Below, one piece after another: positions 1 to 11,962 of a DNA stretch of 64,000 bases (positions are counted from its first letter, which is position 1; each line of letters starts with the position of its first letter). The position numbers and the translations under genes were made by a program. The stretch is taken from assembly GCF_008831285.2 (NCBI RefSeq), contig NC_045146.1, positions 10,426,972 through 10,490,971 of the forward strand, written 5' to 3'. The notes under the pieces were generated by a model that was not told the origin of the DNA, did no database searches, and saw nothing but the letters and a program-made list of their open reading frames with translations. Source of the stretch: Nymphaea colorata. Its lineage: Eukaryota; Streptophyta; Magnoliopsida; Nymphaeales; Nymphaeaceae.

Positions 1-3000
1 ATTTACTTAGTTAATTTGTCCAACACTGGAATTATAAACCAAAATGTTCATGTCAATTTTCAATCATAGCAACCTTAATTATATGTTACTTAAATTAATT
101 TATAGAATCAAAAGTATGTGATTGCATGATCTAACTTAATCAAGTCAAAAGAACTTGAAATACTGAGTAATTGAAGTATGATTAGTGGGAAATCAATCAA
201 TTTCGCACACACTCGCTAAAAAGAGTGTCCAAGATTGATAAAAATACAAAATATGTTTAGTCAAATGCAATAAGCAAACTAAAATTAATATTCAAACTAG
301 AATTAGATAATCTAGGTTTTAGAATCAAAATGACAAAAGTAGAGTCTAGTGAAAGCTACAATGGGCTTTGCCTGAGCTAGACTCACCTAGCTCATGCGTG
401 TGGGCTAGGAAGGTCCAATGCATTCTTAAAATTAAAGAGAATTTAATTCTCTTTTCTATGTCATCAATCTTAATAAAAAAATTCAGCAAATTAAAGATTA
501 AAGCTTTCTTTTAATTGGTGTATCTCACCAAAAATTTAAGGTTAAGAGGCAAATATAAAAAGTGTTAGATTCGTTGAACACCAATATATAATAAAGAAAA
601 ATATATAGAGGAACTAATATCTAAATAAAATAAATTATGTAGGTCCGTTGGCCAACTGCCACATTAGCCACACATAGCTTCACTACTGGGGAAGACATTC
701 CACTATTCCAGTCATTTAGATTGGCTCTGTTAGTCCTACTTGCTTCACAATTGAAATTTCCTTTGGCAAGCATTAATCTCCCTCTCCAAATCCTCATTGC
801 CCATCGTCTCCATGTTGAGCCATTACTGCCAACTGTAAAAGTTCACAAAAGAGTCAAATGGTATACCTTGATGTTGTAGACTCAAAACATTGTCATATAT
901 ATACATGCTCTTGCATTTGCTCTATGTTGTCTCTTGGTTCACATTAAGTTTTGGATGTCATCTACCTGCACAGTTTCACAGGGCATCCTTGCGTTTGTGT
1001 TTATATAGGCTCATTGTTTCAGAAAAGAATTGTGGCAAAAAAAAAAAGGCCTTGACCTAGTACATTGAATTAATGATAGAAGTATTACATTATTAAGTTT
1101 GTTCATCCTTATCCCCAAGGAGGCGGCATCCTAGGACATCAACAAGTTTTGGCCTATTGTCATTCCAGGGCTCTCCCTTGCCAACCACCTCAAATAGGTC
1201 ATTCCTAAGCTTATCCCCCCATCTCAGTTTGCCCTCATTCCAGATTTGTATATATAGCACAGATGTGACAAAGTTAATGCATTCTATGGGAATTTTCTCC
1301 AATATGTTAAGGATGTGCTTTTGTTTGGTGAGGCTTCTCTACCACAGATGATTCGTATGATAACTATTGGGAAAGTGTTTTCTGCCTTAATTGACATGAA
1401 TTCAGGTCAGTGAGGAGAAATGTAAACTCGTGGTGATTAATGGAGATGTACAATCATACTTCATCGCCAGGAAGGTTTTCAACTCCGCTGCAGTAAAGAC
1501 ATCTACCTAAGTGGGTCTTCAACTTCAGTTTTTGAAGATCTTGTATCCTATTTGGATAGGCACGATTAATAAATTGTGAAGCAAGTTGTCTCCATCGAAT
1601 GGGCACTATCTCTCCATGGCCGGTCGGATTATGTTAAATTGGCTGCATGTTCTCAGTTTGTTTCTCGAGTAGTTGATGTTTGTTCATTTCATGCCATGTC
1701 GCACTGTGAAATAAGAGTCCTTAATGAGGAACTTATTGAAAGACGGGCTTGGTTTGAGTGGGCTTCCATCTCCACCGGTTCTTTTTCCTTCTCTACCGTC
1801 TATGGATCATTGCTTGCACGCTCCTAGTACTCTTAATAAACTTTAATGCTATCACCATCTTTTTTTTTTTTTGCAGTTAGCTATGTTTGATTTTCTTGAA
1901 TATGTAAGTACATGGCGGTCTAAAATCACCAGGGGTCCAAGAAGTTGTTTGGTAACAGTGACACGTCGTTATTGTCCTATAAAGATGCTCCAAAAAATTG
2001 AGGTGTATTCTTGGAACACTTGTTATATGAGTCTACTCCATTTTTTGGGTAGATTCATGAGATGGTAGCAGTATGTTCCTGTTGCCAACCCCTAAGGGGT
2101 CATTTGCCATTGGGGAATAGTAATATTATGTCGTCCTAAGCACCAAGTGTCATGGCAAAAGAAGCTACTCAGTCAAGCACCAACCCATTTAGATAACGCT
2201 AAATTCATGTCGAAATATAGTTTAAGCAATGAATAATAATTTTCTTAGACTGATTTTGAATGTTAAAACAAGCTCTCTACCTAATCAAGGGTTGGGCGTA
2301 AGACCATCGAACTAAAAGATGTTAGATATTCAATACCTGAGGTGCATTTCTGGGCATAATCTTGAAGACCATTAAAAAGGAAAAAAAATAGTTACAACAA
2401 TAATTTCCATTCAGGGAAAAGTGAATGACACCAAAATGTTTTGCTTTGCGACAAAGAATGTGACTTGGGGTGTTGTTTGGGAACTGCATCTACTCCAAAA
2501 AAATGAAGCAGATTCTGGAGAACATCTGCGCGGGGGTTAGGCTGCAGGTCTTTTATTCCAAAGAAATAACAGAATATATATAGATTACTATTTTCAAAAT
2601 TTCCTTAGGCACATAGGAAAATGGACATTGGCGAAATCTAGCCACGTCTTCCAATTCAACCAATTGAGAATTTCAAGATGGAAATCAGAATTTTTCTTAG
2701 TAGGATGAAATTCTGAATAAGAAAAGCCATTAAAGAGAATTTAATCCAATTCTCAATTCCCAAAAGAGCTTCTCCTAACAATGAAGCCAAGTTGATTTAG
2801 AGAGCGGCCTCATTTGGACGTGGCTATCTCTCTCTTTCACCCCCTCCCCCCCTTTTAAAATCATTTTGAATTATTTTAATTAGATTCAAATCTACGTTAA
2901 TCATGGTTATGTTATTTCCACACAAAAAAAAACAAACAAAATGAAGTCCATCTTATGATGGACCAATAAAGGAAAGAGGGCTGCCAGCGGGCCGCAGCCC

Positions 3001-3076
3001 TCTCCCTCTGTTTTTTAGTTAGAATTGATTAAAAATCAGCTATCTAAGCCACCCAATCAACTATCAATGCCATAGC
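1..3076. other. AT-rich intergenic DNA, no gene recognised
   Basis: Only short open frames occur here (60-85 codons), none with a domain I recognise, and stops are frequent in all frames. The 1.55-1.85 kb part has an 83-codon frame on the plus strand without recognisable similarity. I see no LTR boundaries, tRNA or other RNA gene. Probably decayed repeat DNA. Confidence 0.5.
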
Positions 3077-3226
3077 TAAAAAAAATCTATGAAAGGGTCT
3101 TCAGCAACAGCTCTACAGGAACTTTTCCTGTTGGATGTCTTGAGCAGCTTCCCTTGGATGCCCTTAGCAGCTCCTTCAAGTTCAGCAGGTGCAGGCCTCT
3201 CCAGCAAACCAATAGCTCATCTACAA

Positions 3227-3306
3227 CAGGTTGGACGCTCTCCTACTCCAAGCTCACCTACAGAAGCAGGTTGGACGCTCTCCTACTCCAAGCTCACCTA
3301 CAGAAG
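3227..3306. repeat. 40-bp tandem duplication in a CAG/CTC-rich tract
   Basis: Two perfect adjacent copies of a 40-bp unit (3227-3266 and 3267-3306), beginning CAGGTTGGACGCTC and ending CTACAGAAG. They lie in a region of about 550 bp (3090-3650) rich in CAG, AGC and CTC triplets, which gives several overlapping Ser/Gln/Leu-rich open frames on the plus strand. These frames look like a compositional by-product rather than a gene. Confidence 0.85.
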
Positions 3307-3650
3307 CTTGGACAGCAACTCCGAGCTTGCCTCCAGCAGCTTGGTCACGTATGCCTCAGTTGCTCCTCCTTCCAAGTTCAGCAAACTCAATAGTTCCCAA
3401 GCCAATTCCAGCAGCCATCTCTCAGTTAGGACGTCACCTACAAGCTAGTTTCAGCAGCTCCAAAGCTGAGCTCCTGGATGATTTCAGCTTAGCAGTTCCT
3501 CTCTTGGTCTCCCAGCTCCTTTCTTGGATTTTCTTATATCCCAAGATCACTCCAGCTGTTCAGTTCAGCTCCCTTTCAAGTTCGGCAGCTTCAACTAAGC
3601 TACGCCCTAGGCATCAAACACAATCAGCAGCTGGCTTCAACAGCTGATGC

Positions 3651-6600
3651 AGTTCTTTAATGTAGCAGCCTCCAAACTCTTTCATGCAACACCCTCTCAA
3701 ACTCGTCAGCTCATTCCTCTCTCTCGGCTCAACAATTCTCTCTCCCTCTCTCTTGTATCAGCCAAGAAAAGAAGAATAGTCGGCAGCCTTGAGGACCACC
3801 TCCTTTTGCTGCATTTGCTTGGCTTGAACCTCATTTTTCGGTTCTAACTTAGGATTTTCTGGTTCTAGGCAGTGGGAACCAGCCATAATTATTCCAGTCT
3901 AGCAAGAAATCATGCCTTTCTACTTCCTACGCTTGGACTTCTTAAGCCTAGCCCTTTCATTAGGGCCTTCGATTAAGATTAACAATTAAGGAAATTAAGT
4001 CGGGCCCCTATTCACCCGAACAAGGTGGGTATCCTAAACCAATCCTCATTCCATTCAATTTTCCTATATTTTATGCATGGAAGAATGAATCAGCCAACAT
4101 GGGGAGGGGTTTTTTCTATTTAGTCAAAGACTGGGAATGAAGTCAAGCCGGGTTATCTACGCAAAATGTACGTGTTAATGTATTCCAATGCATGCATCCA
4201 ATTGGGTTTTAATAAAGAAACCTACTTAAACCAGTTTTTTGGCAAAGAAAAGAATAATTTTTTCAACCGATGCACCTTTGAGTCAAAACCAGATTTTAGA
4301 AGTCTAAACAAAGAAAAGAATCCAGGGTGAGATATCGCAAGAGTAGGATGAGTGAAGCATGGCTCGACTATGTGGTGCTTTTCTATCTTGCCTTCCTATA
4401 TTCTTTCAATTTCACATTCTCGTTGTGATAAATGCAATACATGAGAGAAAAAATAGATGAATAAATGACGTATGTATTCCAATATGGCAATCCTATCCTA
4501 GCAAACTGTCTTTTTCAGCCTCTTAAGGATCGAACTCACCCAAACAATTAGCAAAGTCTACCATACAAGATGCTAAATCAATCGTAAGCAGCTTATTTTT
4601 AGATAAGCCATTGTTTGTTTAAAATATATTTCTAAAATTTTCAGAAATTCCTGCACTTTCTAGAACTTGCTCACCAAACATGATTGAAAACCAATATACA
4701 ATCTAACTTGATTAGCAGTCCTTTCAATAGGACTTTCTCTTATTTGAAAACAAGAGCAATCAACCTAATAGATAGTCAAAATTGACAACTAAGAGAGAAA
4801 ATTAGTTTTTCCACTCCTTCTCTCAAAACCAGCACATATGTTGATCAAACAACATCTGAAATTTTATTTTCAGACCTCAATTCAGCTGCCCCAAAGTTGG
4901 ACGTGGCTGACCAAATCTGCTAGCATATTAAAGAGTCAGACCTCTTCAAAAAGGAGTTTTAAAAAAATCAGCCTCATAAAGAGATAAATGTATCTGTCCC
5001 TAATGTTCTAAAACCATCCAAAGAAGTCTGAAATTTGGATTTCAAAAATGTAAAATCGGACTTCTTCAACCCAAAAGAAAGCCCAAAACGGCCGACCAAT
5101 CACTTATGCTCAACCCCTAAGTTTTCTGACATGCCAATGTTCCAAAAGCTCGATTTCAAAAAGGGTCAGTTTTCTATATTTTTACAGAAAAAAAAAGTTC
5201 ATTTCTAGTGGAGAAATAGGTTGATTTCTAACTAAAAATAACATCAATATTTCAGCCAAAGTGGGCTGGAAAAAGATACTAAAACTAGCAAACTAGGGCT
5301 TGTCGAGTTGTTTGAATCTTCTCTTTTAAAATTCATTATTTTAAGATTATAACCGGCCTTCAAATAGTTCAATTGAAAAGAGTCCCTTAAACCCCTGCAT
5401 ATTGTGTGCATCTCAGAACAATTCGAAAGAGATCATGCTTTCTTAGTCTTAGAATCAATCCTACTCCTATTCAATTTAAGGTTTGTATGAGACCAATGTG
5501 TGCAATCTAACCCTTTAAATCTATCTCTTGGGAACGTATGTCATAGAGCCATCAATACCTATGTTTAATTTTTCAAAACCATTCCCTCTACCTATCAAGT
5601 CCTAGTCATCATGTTGCCAGACTATTTCTAAGACCTAACCTAAGATATACCCTTACAATTGGACCAGCCAACCAGATTAGAAAGTCTCCCCATTAGCACT
5701 GAAATAGATAGTGGTCCTTATATATAAGTGGGTGGACAAGAAGAAATTGAGAGCCTTCAAACCATAGAAGAACTTGGAGAATTTTATACCACAATCGAGG
5801 TATATCAACAATTTGGATCTATTAGGATTTCTAGACTATTTTCTAAAACAATATATTATAGGAAAGAGTCCTAGGATGTGCATTACTACATGCTATTTTC
5901 AATTTCCAAATAATTGTTTGAACGAATGCATGAAATGGATAAAGTACCCATTGGTTTTAGGGTCATGTCTAAACTCATTGTCAAACTCCTTTTGATTCTA
6001 TGTTGGGTCAAACAATGTCAATCCAAACTAATTGAGTCTTCATTCTTGAGTTTAGATGGACTTTTCAGACTTAGACAACATTTTTCCTTATGACCACATC
6101 CTATTTTGGGTGTGCTACAGCCGATTTGGACTTTGTGTCATCTCAACTAAAGTCCACCTACCTCAATGGTACCTATCATGGTACCCTACCTTTTTTTGTA
6201 TGTTTTTGGACCACTTGGAAGATTATGACATTGTAGAAGCTATCAATTTAGCATGCCAATCTATGAATAGCAGTCTAATCCATGTAGTCATTGAAAGAAA
6301 GGATCTGGAACCAATACATTTTGGTTTTCATGGAGTGAGATGAATATCACCCAGGATGAACTTTGCAATATCATGAGACTTCTTGAGCCTAAAGGTAATG
6401 CTAGATGACCAATCAAGAATCAATTTATCCTCAACTAAGAACAAGTTAAGATCTTAGAAATGATTCGCAAACTCATTGAATAAAGTAGTTGGCCACTTCT
6501 AGAAAAAGATGGACTTCATTACATTCAACTAGAAGTCTTATTAAAGAGTTTTCTCAACACCTTGATCCAACCACACTCTCTAGAAACATTGTAGAAAAAT

Positions 6601-6740
6601 ACAACTAATTCAATGAGGACCTACACAATCAGTCTTATCTTCTTCTGCAATGAAGAACAGACATGGACCTTCAAATTGTTTGCCTTTTTAGAAAATGGGA
6701 GTAGATCAAAGTTCTATGTCAATCAATAAGAATGGTAACA
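3651..6740. other. Unassigned AT-rich DNA, probably decayed repeat
   Basis: No coding region is supported. Short frames at 5774-5995 and 6056-6343 (+) have no recognisable domain, but they lie just upstream of the decayed coding tract at 6.74 kb and may be its broken 5' part. I see no LTR pair. Confidence 0.4.
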
Positions 6741-7200
6741 CCAGCCTTTCTCCACAAAGAACTATCAAAATTTTCAATTAGAGATAAATATTACATTGAA
6801 GGATTTATCTTCACCATACAATCTTAGTTTATAAGCATGTGGAGCCACGATATAACCATTTCTAGAATTCTGATGGGAGATTGTTTAGCATGAAACATTA
6901 CCAAGAAAAAATGGAACAAGTAAACAAAAAAATATTATCTAGGACTTCTTTGACAAAGACGTCACCAAACCAAGATGGATATACAACCCAGATAAGGGTT
7001 TCCTACTTCTTGGGCTATATTTCACAGTGGAACACGAGTTGGATACTCTAAAGTGGTTTGGAACATAAAACCTAGCTCAACAATGTTGTGAGGGCCTTTT
7101 GCTCACATCTATCTTGTCCTTGATTTAGCCATGGGTCCCGACTATGCCAAATATAGAAGAGATATCTGCCCATCTGTCCTTCTTAGGTAGGTGCCAAAGC
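6741..7200 (+). pseudogene. Decayed coding remnant, probably from a retroelement
   Basis: Frame +3 from about 6741 reads as protein-like sequence (PAFLHKELSKFSIRDKYY, then MWSHDITISRILMGD), broken by in-frame stops at about 6828 and 6890. Reading frames shift further on, where plausible peptide segments (PRWIYNPDKGFLLLG; MGPDYAKYRRDICP) appear in other frames up to about 7190. The segments are too coherent to be random, but I cannot name the family. A gag-like remnant follows within 700 bp, so the tract may belong to the same old LTR element. An integrated plant pararetrovirus cannot be excluded. Confidence 0.4.
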
Positions 7201-7399
7201 CTGGTCAAAACATTTTAATCAATTGAGTTATTACAAATAATATTATCTCGTTCCAATTATGCAATGTCAAATCAAGCATTTGTCTATCTCCAATGATATT
7301 TGTCATCAGATCATTCTTCAAAAATCCTAAATCCTTGTCTTTTTCAAACCAAGTAAACATCCTTTTTATTATGTAAATCGAGAATAAAAAGGGGCGGAA

Positions 7400-8081
7400 A
7401 TGGAAGTTGAACGACAATCCAATCCTAGAAACAAGAATGAAAAGACATCTTCAAGTTCTAGTTATGCTACAAAAACTATTGATCCAGCACAAGACAAATA
7501 TAAGAACTTTCACAAATTCATGTTGATATTTAACAAGGAACAAGTGAAAGCTGATAACAAAGGTAGAAAAAAAGGAAAGAAGAACAAAGAATCTCGATCT
7601 AGCAGCAGCGAGACTTCTAACAGTGCTGCTATAGAAAAGAGCAATGAAGAATAATAAAATAGTCCTAAGGACAAGAAGAAAAAGGATGAGTCTTTTAAAA
7701 TCAAATACAGGAAATTGAAAAGAAGCCTAATGTTGTTCAACTTAAAGGCAAGAAGGCTTCACATGTGAAGACTTCTATGAAAGCTTTGAAAATGACAAAT
7801 ACATCATGAATTTGCCAAAGAAATTTGTGAAATTTGATGGTCAAGGAGACCACAAGGCTCCTTTGACCATGTTCTTTTGTTGAGTGCTATAAATTCTGCA
7901 ATAACCACTGGGCACGTTTTCGCTACTTCACGAGGAGTTTGGAAGGCATAATGACACATTGGTACTGAGAGCATGTCAATCTGGTAGAACTCAAGAATTT
8001 CAACATGTTGATCAACCTATTCATCAAACAGTTCATTCAAAACATGGAAACCACACCAACAACCTCCACTCTATAAATTGA
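7400..8081 (+). pseudogene. Broken Gypsy-type gag remnant
   Basis: An 84-codon Lys/Ser-rich frame (7400-7654) is followed by the hallmark gag tract from about 7806. Motif NLPKKFVKFDGQGDHKAPL is read in one frame and stops after about 26 codons. A frameshift then leads into RYFTRSLEGIMTHWY, a stop, and NMLINLFIKQFI. The FDGxGDxKAxL...RSLEGxxxxWY pattern is characteristic of gag of non-chromoviral Ty3/Gypsy elements. At least two stops and a frameshift make it non-functional. No protease, RT or LTR could be attached to it. Confidence 0.6.
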
Positions 8082-10267
8082 AGTACGATATTCCAAACGA
8101 TTGGTGGTTATCAATTATAAACTTTTTTTATGAAGATAAGTCCAAGGTATGCGTATCTTTTATGAATTTATTAAATTTAATCATATCATAAATTTTAGTG
8201 AAAATATGTTATACATCATATAATATGTTCAATGTTGCAGGAAATTAGTGAAAGAATACACAAGTGCATGCAATGCAACTCGTCTATTGGTGGATAGGTC
8301 AGCACACCACTTGTCCACAGAGTTTCAAATGATTTAAGTCAAAACATATAAATTATTACTAAATTTGTTAGGTTCAGGTATTTTCAATTGAATATATTGA
8401 ATTATAACTAAATGTTATAGACATTATTTATTCCAATATATATTCTGGAGAAGATGGACCAGAATCATCTGGTGTTGAGGTTTTTATTGCAACTTGAAGC
8501 AACGATGTGCTACCTTAGGTGACGGGAGATGATAAATATGAAGATAGGCGTAAAACTTTTGCAGTTCTCTGATGCCAGTCTAAGCCTTCTTCAACACAAT
8601 GCTTAATTGAAAGAAAAAGTCAACACATCAGAAGCAACATGTGTGGCACTTAGTGAAAATATGATAAGCACGAAGATCGCTCCAATTAGCTCATTGGGTC
8701 AATTTCAAGCTTGTTTAGTTAAGTCGTATGCATATTTTTTCCTAAAGCTTTTCACCATTGGAAATTATTTCATACTTGTAACATATTTTCTCGTTTTCAT
8801 TGTAGGCTTGCGGATACCCCCTCAGTTCCCTTGATGATACTTGCCATCTGATGAGGAAGACACCATTGATGGACTTGTTCTTTCGTGTTGGCTTTTATGT
8901 GTTTGAAGAAACTTACTTTTAGAGGATGAATGTATTTGTAGAAATTATTTTCGAGCACAGTGTTGGTATGTGCTTTATTTTTTCATACTTTCCTATACAT
9001 GCTGATTCGGCACATATGATGGATACTTGAAATATGATGGTGCTAGCCTTTCTCCACTGATTTGGGATGCTTCTTAGTTCTACATTGATATGATCTTATA
9101 TTTGATACGCAACCCTTGCAAAGGTGTTTAGTGAATGTATGTTTATTTGTACTTTATGAGTTACTATGTTTTTCATCTCACACTTCATGTTATGTTTTGT
9201 TTAGTAACCGTGTACTTGTAGATTCGGGATCGCTTCCACATTTATTCTTTCTAGTTTTAGTATTATACTGCCATTATGAATAGAACTTTTTTTTTCTTAT
9301 CAAAGTTGGTAATCACGAGCACTAAAAAGTCTATTATGTGGATGATATGGAAAATTTGTCTTTCATTCTCTTGTACATTCCTGGTTGCGGCAAAGGTTAT
9401 TGCCTCATTTAATATGACATTTTCCATGACTACAGGTTACTATTTGAGTAATATGCTTGGTGCAAGTCCACAAGGTTAGAGTGCTTTGCTACTGGGAAAA
9501 GATCATGGGTTTGAATCCTGAGAGCGGCCAGTTTGTCTACAGGGATAAGCTTGGCTGTTTTGTTTTAGAAAGCAAATACCTTTATGTTTTAAAGATTGAA
9601 TGTTGTATAAAACTGGATCTTCTTGCACTATATTCATCTGGTTAATAGATCTCCACTGTCTAAGCGAAGTCTTTGTTATGCTAGTGTGAGGCTGCTCTTT
9701 TATTGTTGGTGGGGCATCTATCTTGTGCTTAAGCTAATTCTTGGCACTAGTTCTTGCTTGCTTCCTGCTTCCATAGCTTCATTGTAATTAATATGTTCTC
9801 CATCTTCTTTTAGCTTATTTTTTAGTCTTTTAGCTTCAATTTTTTGCATTAATGATATATATTTGATTGCAGTTTTGTAAATCGTTTACGGATCTCAAGT
9901 CAACTACAAAGCCAGAGGTAAGTCCTCCTTTGTATATTCTTCTTCCTAGTTTACTTGATGTCCCTTGTTGACATATAGGGCTTTGTTGTTATGAAAACAG
10001 TGGGAAACTCGCCCTCTTCCTTTCACTCGTAGGCTCCTACGGTGACAGAGAGAGATTGGGGTCAGCCTTCCCTACATGAAAAATAACAAAAAGAAAAATA
10101 GATAATATTACGAGTCCAATCAAAGATCAGATAGTCACGATTGAAAGACTTGCTCAAATTGGAGAAAAATGAGGGGCTTTTACTACATTAAGTGACCCGT
10201 TTATGCACTGTTTTTAAGTGAATTAAGCAACATGAGAATTTAACTGAAAAAAGTTAAGGGCTATCTA
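8082..10267. other. AT-rich intergenic DNA, no gene recognised
   Basis: Short frames only (62-75 codons). A 62-codon frame at 9457-9645 and a 67-codon frame at 9276-9479 show no recognisable domain. No LTR ends or RNA genes identified. Confidence 0.45.
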
Positions 10268-10979
10268 TGTCACGGGCTGAGTTTCTCCAGCCCGCGCGGC
10301 GCCGAAGGCATTCCCCAAAGCCTTCGGCCAGCCGTCTCTCTCTTAAGCTAGCGGAAGCATTCATCTTTTCTTCAGGACTGTGGACTAGACGAGGAGTGCT
10401 AAGCATTCGGCACACCATCACCCAGGTTTATCCCATTGTCGGCCATCGGCAAGCCGTGGCCATGAGGCCCTGTCAAAACTTCGTCATTCCTCCAAGTGTC
10501 TATCTACATCCAAACGAAATCTGGGTGGGGGTAGACTTCCCTTGGGAGGAGGAAGTCCCCAGCCGAAGCCAGTTGACGACTATATGTCATTAAGTAAGGC
10601 GACCGACCATCGCCCTACTCGACGATGAGCATTCACTTGCTCATCCCCGCGTGACTCTACGTGGTTGTGGAACGCAGTGTATGCGCCCACTGGGAGAATT
10701 GCCCCTAACCCACGCGCACCCCCTTGTGTATCCAAACACTACGCGTAGGGAACCCACTGGATTCCCCAACGACGGACTTGCACTTCCAAAGGGACTGTTC
10801 ACCTTGATGCATTTATACGCCTTGTCACTGCACCACCGCGCTACACATTCCACGTGCATTACTTTCTGCTTGACTCGGCGACTGATTGATCCCACATGCT
10901 TCCCAAGCTGTGCCTAAGCTGGCCAAGTAGCATATCCATCTACTAACTTGGTCGGGCCAGACACAGTCGACCGGCAACA
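10268..10979 (-). repeat. 3' LTR of the non-autonomous Gypsy-like element
   Basis: Shares about 370 bp of high similarity with 11588-11960 (both begin TGTCACGGGC on the plus strand), and continues further to 10979 where it abuts the polypurine tract. A divergent relative of its first about 190 bp lies at 38936-39125. Confidence 0.75.
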
Positions 10980-11587
10980 CTCTCCCACCGCCAAAATCAT
11001 CACTGTCCTCAGTGACTTTGCCCCGAGCAAGAGAAGTTCAACAATCATTCCCTTGATTTCTTTTGAACTGAGTCTTCGTCCGTTCGTCTGATTGACGCAC
11101 CCATCACATCGCGGCTACTCGCCTATCGGGTGTTGTGCCTCTAGTCCATTCCTTAGCATCATCCCACTTTTCTATTACTGTTTGCACTTTTCCTTAGTAA
11201 AGTCTGAAACATCTCTGACGACCACTAAGTTTCAAACTTCCAAGTTGTGTTGCCAACCCGTGCACATGCTCCTTTCTCGAGACATGTCAACACTAAGGCC
11301 ACTTGCCCTCCTGGACAATCCTTTTCCACGTCGGGTCTCACTCTATCTGTCTCAGCGAACGGCTCTCTTGGCCCTTCTGCTCCTGACGCCCAGACACCAT
11401 CTTCGGAACGTGTGATCTCCATCTGGCCAACACCAACGCGGTCACCTGAACCAGCGTCCGACGAACATGCCCGAACCCTTAGGGCACCAAACAAGCCAAC
11501 ATTTTTCTTTGAACCACTTGTTTGTTATCATCGTAGTGTTCTCATCTTTCAAGTTCCCTTTGAGAAATCGTCTGCTCTGATACCACT

Positions 11588-11962
11588 TGTCACGGGCCGA
11601 ATTTCTCCAGCCCGCGCGGCGCCGAAGGCGTTCTCCAAAGCCTTCGGCCAGCCGTTTCTCTCTTAAGCTAGCGGAAGCATTCATCTTTTCTTCGGGACTG
11701 TGGACTAGACGAAGAGTGCTAAGCACTCGGCACACCATCACCCAAGATTATCACATTGTCGGTCATCGGCAAGCCGTGGCCATGAGACCCTGTCAGAACT
11801 TTGTCATTCCTCCAAGTGCCTATCTACATCCAAACGAAATCTGGGTGGGGGTAGACTTTCCTTGGGAGGAAGTCCACAGCCGAAGCCAGTTAACGACTAT
11901 ATGTCATTAAGTAAGGCGGCCGACCATCGCCCTACTCGACGATGAGCATTCACTTGCTCATC
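11588..11962 (-). repeat. Truncated 5' LTR of the same element
   Basis: Partial copy of the 712-bp LTR. Similarity to the left copy ends after the shared block ending CACTTGCTCATC; the next bases are RNase H coding sequence of a plus-strand chromovirus. This is a truncation or recombination joint, not a clean insertion. Confidence 0.75.

Larger units (their letters stand above)
10268..11962 (-). mobile_element. Non-autonomous Gypsy-like LTR element, 5' LTR truncated
   Basis: The element reads on the minus strand. Its 3' LTR is 10268-10979, with termini TG...CA (minus-strand start TGTTGCCGGTCG, end GCCCGTGACA). A polypurine tract (GGCGGTGGGAGAG, minus strand) lies at 10980-10992. The second LTR starts at 11588 and is truncated at about 11962, where chromovirus coding sequence begins. 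A primer binding site complementary to initiator tRNA-Met (TGGTATCAGAGC, minus strand) lies at 11574-11585, two bases from the LTR end. The internal region (about 0.6 kb) has no pol; an 89-codon minus-strand frame (11225-11494) is unassigned. No target site duplication is recoverable because the right end is lost. Confidence 0.75.

Noticed and set aside
3089-3647. Overlapping Ser/Gln/Leu-rich open frames of 79-138 codons
   Set aside because: Several frames are open at once because of triplet-like composition and a 40-bp duplication; no domain, no splice structure.
9480-9540. tRNA-like T-loop words (GGGTTTGAATCCTG)
   Set aside because: No acceptor, D or anticodon stem could be built around it.
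10267-11910. Open frames of about 107-108 codons at 10267 and 11587
   Set aside because: They are the same sequence read from the two LTR copies; LTRs are non-coding and the Met codons start within the LTR termini.
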